This document shows positions 1 to 9,762 of a stretch of 30,328 nucleotides of DNA, piece by piece. Below the pieces are notes generated by a model that worked only from the letters and a program-made list of their open reading frames with translations, did not search any database and was not told the origin of the DNA. The stretch's first letter is position 1. Each line of letters opens with the position of its first letter. Origin of the DNA: Flammula alnicola (taxonomy: Eukaryota; Basidiomycota; Agaricomycetes; Agaricales; Strophariaceae); NCBI GenBank assembly GCA_015499995.1, contig JADNRV010000486.1, positions 1 to 30,328 on the forward strand, given 5' to 3'. The position numbers and the translations under genes were made by a program.

Positions 1-578
1 AGGAGTGCTGAAGTCCACGAAAGAGCATCAGTATGATTTATGAGAGAATGAAGGCCCATGGGTTCTTCTGGAGGGTGAGGAAAAGATCAGCAACGAAACT
101 AGAATGAAATTTGACAAAAATACCTTAGGCTCGCTCATCAAGCCCTCATTCCCGCAGCCTGGCTTACAACACCCTTCCCGAGCTACTATTACACCTGGGG
201 ACATAGCCGTGGCCACAGCGACTGTCATATCTCGTTCAGTCCCCGCTGCAGTTCCAGGGGTATTATTTTTATCCGGTAAGCCATCCTCGACGTTTCGAGA
301 ATGACATGACTTAGAACATTCCGTCGACTTTGTACCTTTTAGGAGGGTTGCCGTCGGTGACGGCGACACAGTACCTGGCAGCAGTCAATGCCCTTGTGTT
401 AGCTTCGCCGCCAACGTCTCCGTTTTCCCGACTTCCTGCTTTGACTTTCTCCTATGGACGTGCTCTGCAAGGGGAGCCTATGAAGCTCTGGGTCAAAGGA
501 GATAATGAAGGAACCAAGGCTGGAATCGAGAAGTGGTCCAAAGCGTGTTGGCACGCTGCACGCGGCGAGGTCTTGTAA
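1..578 (+). CDS. Class I fructose-bisphosphate aldolase, C-terminal part (5' end outside window)
   Basis: Glycolytic/gluconeogenic aldolase that cleaves fructose-1,6-bisphosphate by a Schiff-base mechanism in the cytosol. The start of the gene lies before the window. Exons read 1-74, 129-275 and 343-578, with introns 75-128 (gtgagg...ttag) and 276-342 (gtaagc...tttag). Family blocks are clear: VLLEGSLIKPSFPQPG, then SRSVPAAVPGVLFLSGG across the second intron, then PALTFSYGRALQG near the C terminus; the stop is at 576-578. The first exon is not in one frame. SAEVHER (7-24), ISMIYERMKAHG (27-62) and VLLEG (62-74) lie in three different frames, consistent with two missing single bases near 25 and 60. 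This could be a sequence error at a contig edge or a decaying gene; the two later exons are clean. The gene is convergent with PDX3, 210 bp away. Family assignment is confident; intactness is not. Confidence 0.85.
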
Positions 579-788
579 AGAGTAAAAAGTTGTGCAATGT
601 TTTGATATCGTGTATTCAGGAAGGCTTGAATTCAATCTTTGAGGAGTCAAAATGAATTGCGCTCAAGGAGAAATTGAAACGAAAGTTGATGCGTGCAAGT
701 GTCGAGGAAGTAGCCGCTCAAACTGATCTAAATGAACCTTTGATTGGACTGAAGCAGAATTACTTGATTCCTCTATTAACTTGACTTC

Positions 789-1540
789 TTACGGGGAAAG
801 CCTTTCTATTTTCCAGGTGGGATGTTCGGCGGAGGAACCTTCTTCCCGCAGATAAACAATACGATCATGCAGTCTGGAGGGTTTCCCACTCCAGAACTCG
901 ACCTCACTAAATCGACGTCAACGACGAGTGTGATTCAACAAAATAAATCAACTTACTCTGGTATAACTCGCCAACCACCCCAGAAGTCGGGTGTGGGTAT
1001 ATCTCCTTCTTGATCTTCGTAGACTCCGAATTTCTCTCGAAGCTTCTTGAGACGCGCGTCTAGCTCACCCTCTCCTATCGCCGTGCTCTGCTTGCTCGCC
1101 CAAGCACCGAGTCGGCTGCCGACCGGACGACTCTTGAAGTACTCCTCACTTTCCTGTCGATCCAACTTCTCAACGCGGCCGACGACCCTCACAGATCTGT
1201 GGACCTCTCGCCAGTAGAACACAAGAGCAGCCTGCGGGTTCGCAGTGAGTTCTTGAGATTTACGGGAGGCATAGTTGGTGAAGAAGACGAAGCCGCGAGA
1301 GTCGACCTGCTTGAGGAGGACGATGCGGGCAGATGGCACACCGGAGGGCGTTACGGTGGAGAGCGTCATTGCCTCTGCCTCCTTGACGTCGCCCTCGACC
1401 ACCTCCTTGAACCAGCCCCTGAATTGGTCCAAAGGCGAGTGCGCGACGGTGTGAGGTGTGAGGTGGTCGCTTGTGACATACTGGCGATGTGGTAGGACCT
1501 GAATCTTGTCGGGTGCTGGCTGGGAGATGACGACGTCCAT
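789..1540 (-). CDS. PDX3: Pyridoxamine 5'-phosphate oxidase (PDX3 type)
   Basis: FMN-dependent oxidase that turns pyridoxine or pyridoxamine 5'-phosphate into pyridoxal 5'-phosphate, the last step of vitamin B6 salvage. Two exons, 1540-957 and 906-789, flank a 50-nt intron 907-956 (gtaagt...tttag); the product is 233 aa, close to yeast Pdx3. FMN-site blocks are visible: SARIVLLK (about residues 70-77) and [15 protein letters not shown] (about 84-98). The intron falls just after WRVIP. The second exon supplies the conserved C terminus [16 protein letters not shown] (195-210), whose Arg206 and His208 match the substrate-phosphate-binding R-x-H of the family, and the typical end WKIERLSP. Without splicing the protein would stop early and lose this substrate site. 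The ATG at 1540 sits in a fair context (ttcacATGg) and gives a normal N terminus. Confidence 0.96.
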
Positions 1541-1812
1541 GTGAACGGCTGAGGCGTAGCCTTGGTTGAGCGTGGGCGGATAGAATAGAGCGGATGCTAT
1601 GGGGCTGCTGGTCGAACGTCGACCAAGAGTGAGTGGACGGGATAAGGAAAGGACGGCATTTTAGACGGAGCAAGCCATATCCAAGGCATCATAGTGGATT
1701 AGTTTTGCAGCCGGAGATCGCCGATCATCTTTCCTATCTCGGTCCGGGCTTTTTCTTGCTCGCACTTGACCGTAACTCATGATCACCTTCTACTCTTTCT
1801 TTTCCTCATCAT

Positions 1813-3215
1813 AATGGCTACATTCCCCCAGGGAAGAGAGAACTCTGTTGATCCCGTCTCTCCGCAGAATGGCACTCCTGCTTGCCATCTCGCTTAGCAT
1901 GTACCCACAAAAACGCTGAGGAAAGCCAAGCGAGTATGGAAGAAGCTACATTTCAAGGCTATGCACTCGACAATAGATGGTACTATGAACAACCCCAGAT
2001 TCGCTCCCCGACATGCTGGGCATGGGGCTAGAGGATGTGCTTCCTTCGTCACCTCATCGCCGATGCTGGGCTCACTCGACATGAAGCAGAACTCCGAGTT
2101 GTCAAAGGAGAAGACAAGCGAGCAGCGCTTTGCATAGCTCTCGCATCCAATGCCAAGTACCATGAAGCTTCCGTCGCAGGAGAAGATTGACAAGCTCAAG
2201 ATGCGTTTGAACGTGGATACACCACCGAAGTGGTATGCTAGCCTAGTGTGATGGTCAGCCTGCCTGGAAGAATACTCTGTCTTATCACCAGCAGTACCAT
2301 TGACAGTGCCGTCGCCGTCGCCGCATGCCTATATCCCACTGCCGCTCCATATACCCCTTATTCCGCTTCTTACAGGCAGTCGAATAATAAAGCAGCCCCT
2401 GCTTCGTAACATCCGTCTCCCAGTGAAGTTTGGAAGATCTGGGACCCACATGCGTGTATTCAAATCAATTTCGTACTCACCGGATGTATGCAGAAGGAGG
2501 CGAATGCCCAGATTATTCTCAACATCTCGGAGATGCTTATGACTTTGACTAGTTTAGCTCGGTGAGACAGACTCGGAGCGCCTTGGGATGATTTAACTGC
2601 TTTGCCAGTACGTATGTACCGCAACAGAAGCATCACGACCGACGGCTGGTGCTTGTTCAGGGACGCCCTCCATGGTGGGAAATATTTGCCAGCTGTCAAA
2701 GGCTTCCCGCAATGCCATGAACATCTTCGCCAGATCCCACTCGAGCATCGCGTACAAATATGCCATACATGCTCACAGACGCTCAAGTTTCGACTCTTCT
2801 TCTGTACTTGAAAAGCAGGACGGATCTCCCACCCGACCTCCAGGGCCTGAAATCTAGGCTGGAAGCGCATGTATGTCGGGGTGGTTCAAATGTCAACAGT
2901 GCAGCTCATCTCCTGGGCACCGATACTCGTCCCTCCGTACGTCAATTGTGCCTGTTCTGGATTGTTGTCTTTGATGACTGACTTGTATCATCTTCAACAT
3001 AGCATTTAACTAGCGCCTCGCAAGATCAGGGAACTTGCCATGCGAGGGCCTTTCAGATCCAGGAAGACAGCAATGCCTTCTCCGAGAAACAACTCAACCA
3101 GGAGCTGAGACTCCCGAAGAAAAGAGCCGGACCTGTGCGCGTGAAGTCAACGATGGTCGCGGGTTTTGTAGACGAACACGCCGCAAAAGAAAAGCATAAA
3201 TCCTGGGCAGGTTGA
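1813..3215 (+). other. Unidentified coding-like region, frame broken
   Basis: No family was recognised. Several stretches look protein-like but sit in different frames. They are: a start-like block MATFPQGRENSVDPVSPQNG at 1813; a block containing KIDKLKMRLNVDTPPKWYA near 2190-2240; a block KEANAQIILNISEMLMTL ending at about 2545; a block ASRNAMNIFARSHSSIAYKY within 2600-2857; and a final open stretch ending DEHAAKEKHKSWAG with a stop at 3213-3215. A plausible intron (gtgaga...ttgccag, about 2560-2608) joins two of these, but the phase is off by one. The region may be a real basidiomycete gene of unknown function with frame errors, a pseudogene, or chance. The minus strand also has a long open frame (2460-2870) that resembles no family either. 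Confidence 0.3.
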
Positions 3216-4288
3216 GGAATAGGAATGCAATGCTTAACGTCCAGGAGGCGGTGTCAAGTTGGTTCAAATTTCAAGATATTTTTTCGAGGGCATCATACTT
3301 ATTGTGCTCGGCGTCAGATCATGTTCCGGATTAGCTTTTTTCCATCGTGTTTACGGGCGCTTATTTTTAAAATAATGTACCCCTTCTCGTACTACGCAAA
3401 TACATCCATGCTTGGGCACAATTTCTGGGGAACACAATCGTAATGTTATGGATACAACAATTTGACTGAATCCCTCTAGGGTGTAGCTGGACTCAGATAG
3501 ATACCTCATGAGTATAGATTTTTTGGCTTGGCATGCGTAGGTGTTAAACCTATTTGGGCATTTAGAGTATTTATGCCTGAGATGACTCCTATTAGTATCT
3601 GTCAATCTTATCCCGATGTCTGAAGTGCGGTCACATCGTCGTCGTCGACCTGGTGATCCTTTGCTGGCGGATTAAAATCACGGGTCGATATATTATTATT
3701 AGATATATTAGACTTTTGCATGAGATTTTTCATGACACCTGCATCTTGCACAGATATTCTGGCTACACGAAACTACAGACAGAGGAAAGGCGAGCGGCGA
3801 CTATGATCTATGTTTTTAGTTTTTATGATGAACTCATTCTTCGAAGGTTGCGGTATCAGAATGGTATACTACTAGTAAGTACTAGTGCACTGCGTAGTAT
3901 AGGCTTCATCAAGGTTAGAGCTACATATATATGTGATGCAATCCCATCTCGTCTCGTTGCTGCATACGTAATATGGCGCAAGATCTTTCCTGTCAATTGG
4001 AAAGATACTGTAAATGCTGAAGCCCGCCAATATCAGCGATAATCATCCAAGTACAAGTACTTCCAGTACCTTTTTTTTTCATTGTGTGTGCCCCTATTGG
4101 TATGGACGATCACTGGCACTGGCCGGACATTCACTTAAAAGGCAATGCGCAGCCAGTGATGGCCGGGCCCGGAGTACTTGCCTGATTGAACAGTTCGTTA
4201 TAATTGCTTTGTTCGTTCCACTCACTTTACCTCTTCTCAATTCAAAAGTCCCCTGCATCGCGTGCTAACGAGCGTTTCCTCTGCCGCC
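3216..4288. other. Intergenic, AT-rich, no gene seen
   Basis: About 1.07 kb between the broken region and the kelch-BTB gene. It is visibly AT-rich, especially 3290-4000, with runs such as tatattattattagatatatta. The longest open frame (3653-4042, plus) is biased to Ile, Tyr and Arg, as expected of chance AT-rich translation, and matches no family. A near-palindrome at 3870-3885 (ACTAGTA-AG-TACTAGT) is the only structured element noticed. The last part (4200-4288) is pyrimidine-rich and is probably the leader of the kelch gene. Confidence 0.5.
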
Positions 4289-6618
4289 ATGCTGCACTCC
4301 ATCTATGACCTCACGACTTTTTGCAGGAAGACAACGGGGGATGTGCCAGCAAAACTTGTGGTATGTCTCTCGGCGCTTTAATGTCTTTTTGCACTTCCGA
4401 GATACATCGGTTTTCCCCCGTATATAGGGCGCATCAACGACCGTCGTAGGCTCTAAGATGTATCTCTTCGTGAGTCTGGTGAATTATAGTGTTTGTTGTC
4501 ACCGTGCTCACACGAAATATAGGGTGGGAGATTGGTCACGGAGCGCAGGATGGTCTCTGACCTCTACGTTTTTGACCTCGAGACTTTCGTCTGGGAACGA
4601 ATACCTACATTTCCAGAGGACGATGTTCCGAGGGCGCGTTATTTCCACAGTGCCGATACATGTGCGTTTCATAATGGTTTACCTTGTTTGCGCTGAGGCT
4701 GAGGTTTCTTCGCAGGGAACAATCATCTTGTCGTATTCGGCGGGATGAGCAATCAGCCCGACTCTATCAATCCCGATGAGCTGTGCGTTCTGAATGACGT
4801 CCGATTCTACAATTTCGCCACTGGCCACTGGCTGCCCCCTCCGCCTCCATCACCCGAGCCAGACCCCTTCCTCCCTCGCGCCCGCTATGCCCATCTCTCC
4901 TCCGTAACAGCTGACAGACTCTTCGTTATCGGCGGCCAAGACTTCTTCAACACCTGGCTGGACGACGTATGCGTATTTGACCTTGTTACGAAGACTTGGG
5001 TGCAAAGACGAGATTATCCACGACATTGCGGCACTTATCGCAGCGTCGCCGTATGTTCTAACACTACCGTTCGTTCGCCACAAGAAGAGATGCAAGCCTC
5101 TATCTCATCATCAACATTAGGACCTGCTGGTAGCCGATTTAGGGCGTCCAAAACCACCTCAGGTTCTCCCGACAACGTTACTCCCTCCGAAAATCTGACG
5201 CATCTTCCTTACTCATCATCACCGACCGAAGATCACCCCAGCGATATCTATCTTTACAGCAATTACAATGTGCGATTTTAAGCTCTCTTTAATAAGATGA
5301 CACCATTGACCCGTTTTCTGCAGTTTACCGATGTCAAGCGGGAGCTTGAAGTCTTTTCCCCTCTTCCAGACTCAGATTTCACCATCCAGGACCGGTCATC
5401 AGCGATGACAGGAACGACTTGTCCTCCGGGTCTTCGTTTTCCAACAGGCGCTATCCTGGGCACACATCTTATCATCGCCGGCACATATTTGGCGCATAGT
5501 TACCAATCCTTTTCGATTTGGGTTCTCGACTTGACCGCAATGACCTGGTCGCGTATCGACCCTGGAAAGGCCATTGAAACGGGCTCGTGGTTCCGCGGGT
5601 GTCTATGGGCCGACGCAAATAAATTCCTTATATTTGGAAATCGACACGGAAATCTCGTGGATGACTACAACCGACGACTTCTGAGCTGGGATCATGTAGC
5701 CGTCGTTGACCTGGAGGCGTTCGGGATCTATCAGCCTCCGCCACTCAAACTTGACGTTCGAATGCAGGAGCTGGGACTTGCCGCTCTCGAGGAGCGCGTG
5801 CTGACGGATTTCGAGGTCATCTGCGACGATGGACAGAAGATCCCGTGTTCGAGGAAGATCCTCGAGGAGCGTTGGCCGTGGTTCAAGGAGCAGCGAAAGC
5901 AGCTGCTAAAAAAGACCAAAGTCACGCTCGAGTCGTTGCCGGACTCTGCCATGCACATACCTCTGCCCGAGCTGGCGGGTGATGGGCTGTCCGGTGAACC
6001 GCGTGTCGATCCACGGCTGACCCCTCGCGCTTTCCATCTTTCTGAACCATATCCCATCACGCTGGCGTTGCTGCAATATTTCTATTCACTCGCACTTATT
6101 ACACCTCTACAACACACACCGGCGGTGCTGAGCCAACTATTAATTCTGGCTACTAATTACCGCCTCGCGCACCTCGAGTCTCTAGTGAAGCACGCGATGC
6201 ACCGAGCCCTATCTAATTCGACCTCTGTTGGAGTATATGAAGTTGCGACATTGTGCAGTTGTCGAAGTCTCCAAATTCGGTGAGTTCTATGCTTCGCATC
6301 ATCTCTATCCATCGAAATTTAATCATTGCCGATCACCAATAGAGCGCTGAAGACCGTGATGGTATGTATTAATCTGCATATGTGACTCCTTGATCTACCA
6401 ATGGCTGATGCACGTTGCTAACCTAGTCGTACACGCAAAAACGACCGTCAAGAAAAGCAGAAAAAGAAAACGCGAGCAATTCACGACCGTCGGATAGCGG
6501 GATAGATGGAACGAATGGCGGAGGCTCTAGTAAATATCTATCTCGCCCTAGGGGCACATCAGACGCCAAGTGGCGGACGATGGCAGACGGTGGGACGAGT
6601 AGTTCGGGGTATACTTAG
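4289..6618 (+). CDS. Kelch-repeat protein with BTB domain
   Basis: Seven exons: 4289-4360, 4428-4469, 4523-4661, 4716-5269, 5324-6279, 6343-6361 and 6427-6618; 657 aa, every junction in phase. The first half is a kelch beta-propeller with repeat marks such as GSKMYLFGGR, NHLVVFGGM, DRLFVIGGQ, LIIAGT and NKFLIFGNR, each followed by a DLYVFDLETFVW-like strand. From about residue 420 a BTB/POZ fold starts (LTDFEVICDDGQKIPCSRKI), interrupted by a charged loop and resumed at about 540-590. The tail is basic and low in complexity. Kelch-BTB proteins in fungi act as scaffolds or substrate adaptors; Schizosaccharomyces Ral2, upstream of Ras1, has this layout, so a polarity or Ras role is possible but inferred only from architecture. 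One exon is only 19 nt. The stop codon overlaps a strong donor (see findings). The first exon could instead be a 5' extension of an unseen upstream exon. Confidence 0.88.
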
Positions 6619-7283
6619 TAAGTATGATTCATAAAGGTACCATTCACCAACGGACGAGGACATTTACCTAAATATTAACATCCTATGAAGATAAGTACGG
6701 GAGTGTCTGTGAGGTATCCATGATCAATCATCGCTCAGCACCGGTACCCATTCACCGCTTTGCACTCCGTCAATACCCATCGATGACATTCGATGTGCTT
6801 CGCCTCGACGCCTACTGTACATACGTATTACTTGCCACGACCGAACAACTTCGCCGGCGACTTCAACAGACCAGGCGAGAGAGTCAGCAATTTGCCAAAG
6901 CAAATCTCGAATGTGCGCTGGGTATCTTCCGGCAGCATAGAAATCAAAGAGAATACTCTCTCACCACCGACTGGGATAGCAGTTGCTGCGTCAGCCTGAT
7001 ACCAGTCTCAAAGACGAAAAAAGCACTTCTGCTGACCCATCTTTCAAGATCCAGTCAGGTGGTCCTGCGGCCATCGAAACTTCATGTCTTTGTCAATGTT
7101 TCTGTGCTATTCTGTACATATGCATATTTGTTATTAATACCTCTTCTCTGGCCATCTACCGCTACTCTGAATTATAAATTAAATGCTTTACTTACCGCCA
7201 ATATAACATGGTCGTATCTATCATAAAATTATTCCAATGCCAGAAGAGCAAACCCGTGGATACTCTACTCTACTCTTTGCATT
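6619..7283. other. Intergenic between convergent genes
   Basis: 3' region shared by the kelch-BTB gene (plus) and the RING ligase (minus). If the alternative splice 6618-6695 of the kelch gene is used, its coding end moves to 6723. A 168-codon open frame at 6720-7226 has no family features, and other frames are open here too, so no gene is called. Confidence 0.5.
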
Positions 7284-9512
7284 TCATGCCTCGGTGATCA
7301 TAACACCTCGTACATCGGGAGTAGGAGAACGGAACTCGGGCAGTGATGATGATGATGATGATGATGTGACACCAATATCTTGATCTGGGTTAAGTAGAAA
7401 AGATAATGAGCCTGCAGATGACGAGCCTGCGATAGGTATGGGTGGCGAGTCCGAGCTGGACAGGTTTATGGTAGGAATTGGCGGTGGTACTTCTGGAGCA
7501 GCTGGGGGCACCGTTGGAGGTTCTACGACAGGGTTGGGAGGTTCTTCTTCTCCGTCGTCCGTGAATGCACGAGTAATGAATAAATGGTTAACTAGATAGG
7601 ATAAGAAAGGAGTCAGACAACGAATTAAACGTTAAGTCAAAAAATCTTACATTCTCTAGCATGGGCTAAAGAAAGACAGGAACGAGGATTTAGTCTCCCA
7701 ACAAAAATATTGCATCGAAAAAATAAATCACGTACCAAGGTCGTCTTTGTGGCGAGTGCATCTTTCTTTGTCTGGGCAATCTTTCCGATTCATAACAGAC
7801 TGCTCAACGAACCCTTTTTCTCGTTCTCGCAGCCACCACTCCTTTAAGCCCCAGAGGAAAACCTCTGAAGCACACATCCGACAAGCTTTATTCCTTGGTG
7901 CGTTAGCGTTGGGCTCCGTCCCAGGCGCCACCCCATGAATATCGCTGAACAACTCGAGGTCCATCAGCGTCGCAAACCCTCTCGGTAGCTTCTGGATCCA
8001 TTGCACAATCTGTAGATGTCATGAAATGTCGATCAGCTAAATGATTCCTCTAGCAATGAATGATATTTACCTCGCGATAGATATGACGAGGCGTCAAGCC
8101 CTGATTCTCAAGATATTCCAGCATAATCTCGACCTCGATCGTATTCCCGTCAAAGCAGTCATACACATCGGCGGATTGGATTAAATCGGCAAGGGTAGAC
8201 ATGTTATGCGGATGTTGTGACAGTATAGGCAGCGCTATACATCGGTCCTGCACGCCGATACCGCAGAACGATACGAGACACAGATCACATCTAGTAGTGG
8301 TAGGTGCTCGCAGGGCAAGCAAGTTCTCGCTATAAGAAAAATCACTAAATATTTATTCGTTCCGATATTGAACGACGAAGGTCCTACCAGTTGCCACAGT
8401 GGGCATGGCCAGGGGGCACTCCATCATCGATATGCCACGCATGCTCGATGTCATTAGTTGGGTCTGCGATAGGCTGAGGGCATCTCCAGTCGTAGGGATT
8501 ATTGGGAAGACAGTGCGGGCATGGGTGCACGTATTCCGTGCTCCTGGTCACGTCAGGAGGGGGCGATGCTTCTCGAGGAGGAGGTATCTAAATTCCCAAC
8601 ACAAGCATATGTCAGACAAATGAACAGGGGCACGTGAGTCAGGACTTACGCGTATGGCTTGACCGGCCTTGTAGACTTCGTCAGCCTGGGCTCTCTCTCG
8701 TTCAGTACGCGCTTTATGAGGAGAGTTCCGAAGTAGAGAGTCGATCACAGATTGGAGTGCCCGGAAGGGCATTGCAACCGTCGCGACACCGCGGCAAGCA
8801 GGACAGTTCGTGCCGCCATTCTAATATAAGAAACAAGTTAATAATTCGTCTACGATATGATTTTCAAGAATTTATCCAAAAACGAAAACAACCAGCCCAC
8901 AGAAGGGAGGTCAAGCATAGCAAATCAGGTTTGTGGTGAAATGTCCACTGCCGTCCGAAGAGAAGACATCAAAAGATTATACAAAGCACCGTTGACTCAC
9001 GCGAATCCAAAGTACACAGCAGCTAGAAGGACAGGGGAGGTCAGAAAATAGTCACGCAATGCTGCCTGAGAACACGCAGCTCACCTTCCACAGAAGAAAT
9101 GCTGACAGGGAATGACAAGCACGGGTCGATACACGAGCTCCGAGCAACATCCGCACTGCAGCTCCTGCGCCAGCTCCTCTACGAAGCTCGTGCTATTCTC
9201 TGGCGTGCTAATTTCAAGCGAATGGGTGTTATCTGCCGGTTCTTCTTTCATCCTCTTGCGGGTGTTCTCGTCGGGGCACTCGAAGGACGGCGAGGCCCTG
9301 CGTTTCAGCGAAGGTGCAGCGACAGCAGCTAGTACCGTAGAAACAGGGTTGTGGATGTCTGAGGACCTGCGGGGGCTATCGAGAGTGTGCAAATCTTGAC
9401 TCATAGTTGTCAGGATGTGCGTGGATGGTGGTACTAGGTCAAGGAACGAAGGGCCGCCAGCCGAGGGTACCGTGCTAATTGACGGTGCCACACTTCCGCT
9501 TTTGGTAAACAT
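7284..9512 (-). CDS. CHFR-like RING E3 ubiquitin ligase with PBZ-like finger
   Basis: Predicted E3 ubiquitin ligase. Eight exons: 9512-9085, 9022-9001, 8820-8650, 8587-8388, 8329-8071, 8009-7736, 7665-7651 and 7591-7284; 558 aa, all junctions in phase. A C3HC4 RING spans residues 120-159: C120, C123, C136, H138, C141, C144, C156, C159. It is split by a 22-nt exon and ends NGGTNCPACR. A Cys-rich middle resembles the CHFR cysteine-rich region, with PCPHC at about 230, then CGNCENLL and CDLCLVSFCG. Near the C terminus a Cx5Cx8Hx5H motif (C438, C444, H453, H459) resembles the poly-ADP-ribose-binding PBZ finger of CHFR, with a longer middle spacing. No FHA domain precedes the RING, unlike animal CHFR or yeast Dma1. 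The acidic, Pro/Ser-rich tail holds a Ser run encoded by a microsatellite. RING ligase is confident; CHFR kinship is inferred from layout. Confidence 0.88.
7344..7366. repeat. TGA/TCA trinucleotide microsatellite
   Basis: About 7.7 uninterrupted units of tga on the plus strand. On the minus strand these are TCA codons, giving the poly-serine run in the last exon of the RING ligase. Length change by whole units would keep the frame, so it is a likely polymorphic site. Confidence 0.9.
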
Positions 9513-9762
9513 AATCTAGCGTCTTACGTAGTCACAAAAACAATACTGTACATCGACAGAGTGTTTTTTGTTTATCAAAAAATCTATTGATACATACATG
9601 GAAGGAGCATTTGGTAGCTACACATTTTCGTCTTACGAGTGGACAATGGACAGCCTATGGATCATGAAACAAGGGTATATACTAAACATAAGTACAGAAC
9701 GGACATTTCCCCAGGAAAACAAGACAGACAAGAACAGAGCAAGATAATGAATTATGGCGTTT

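Noticed and set aside
822..1013. Plus-strand open frame of 63 codons
   Set aside because: It lies antisense to the last exon, the intron and the end of the first exon of PDX3, whose minus-strand reading is strongly conserved.
1260..1673. Minus-strand open frame of 137 codons
   Set aside because: Out-of-frame shadow of PDX3, rich in Arg, His and Pro, with no family features.
1894..2199. Minus-strand open frame of 101 codons
   Set aside because: No domain and no exon partner; the plus strand gives the more protein-like blocks here, though these too are uncertain.
3870..3885. Near-palindrome ACTAGTA-AG-TACTAGT
   Set aside because: Short arms in AT-rich DNA; expected by chance at this length.
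3653..4042. Plus-strand open frame of 129 codons
   Set aside because: Biased composition from AT-rich DNA, no motif and no neighbours in phase.
6720..7226. Plus-strand open frame of 168 codons downstream of the kelch gene
   Set aside because: Other frames over the same DNA are also open, and there is no recognised domain; more likely 3' UTR and spacer.
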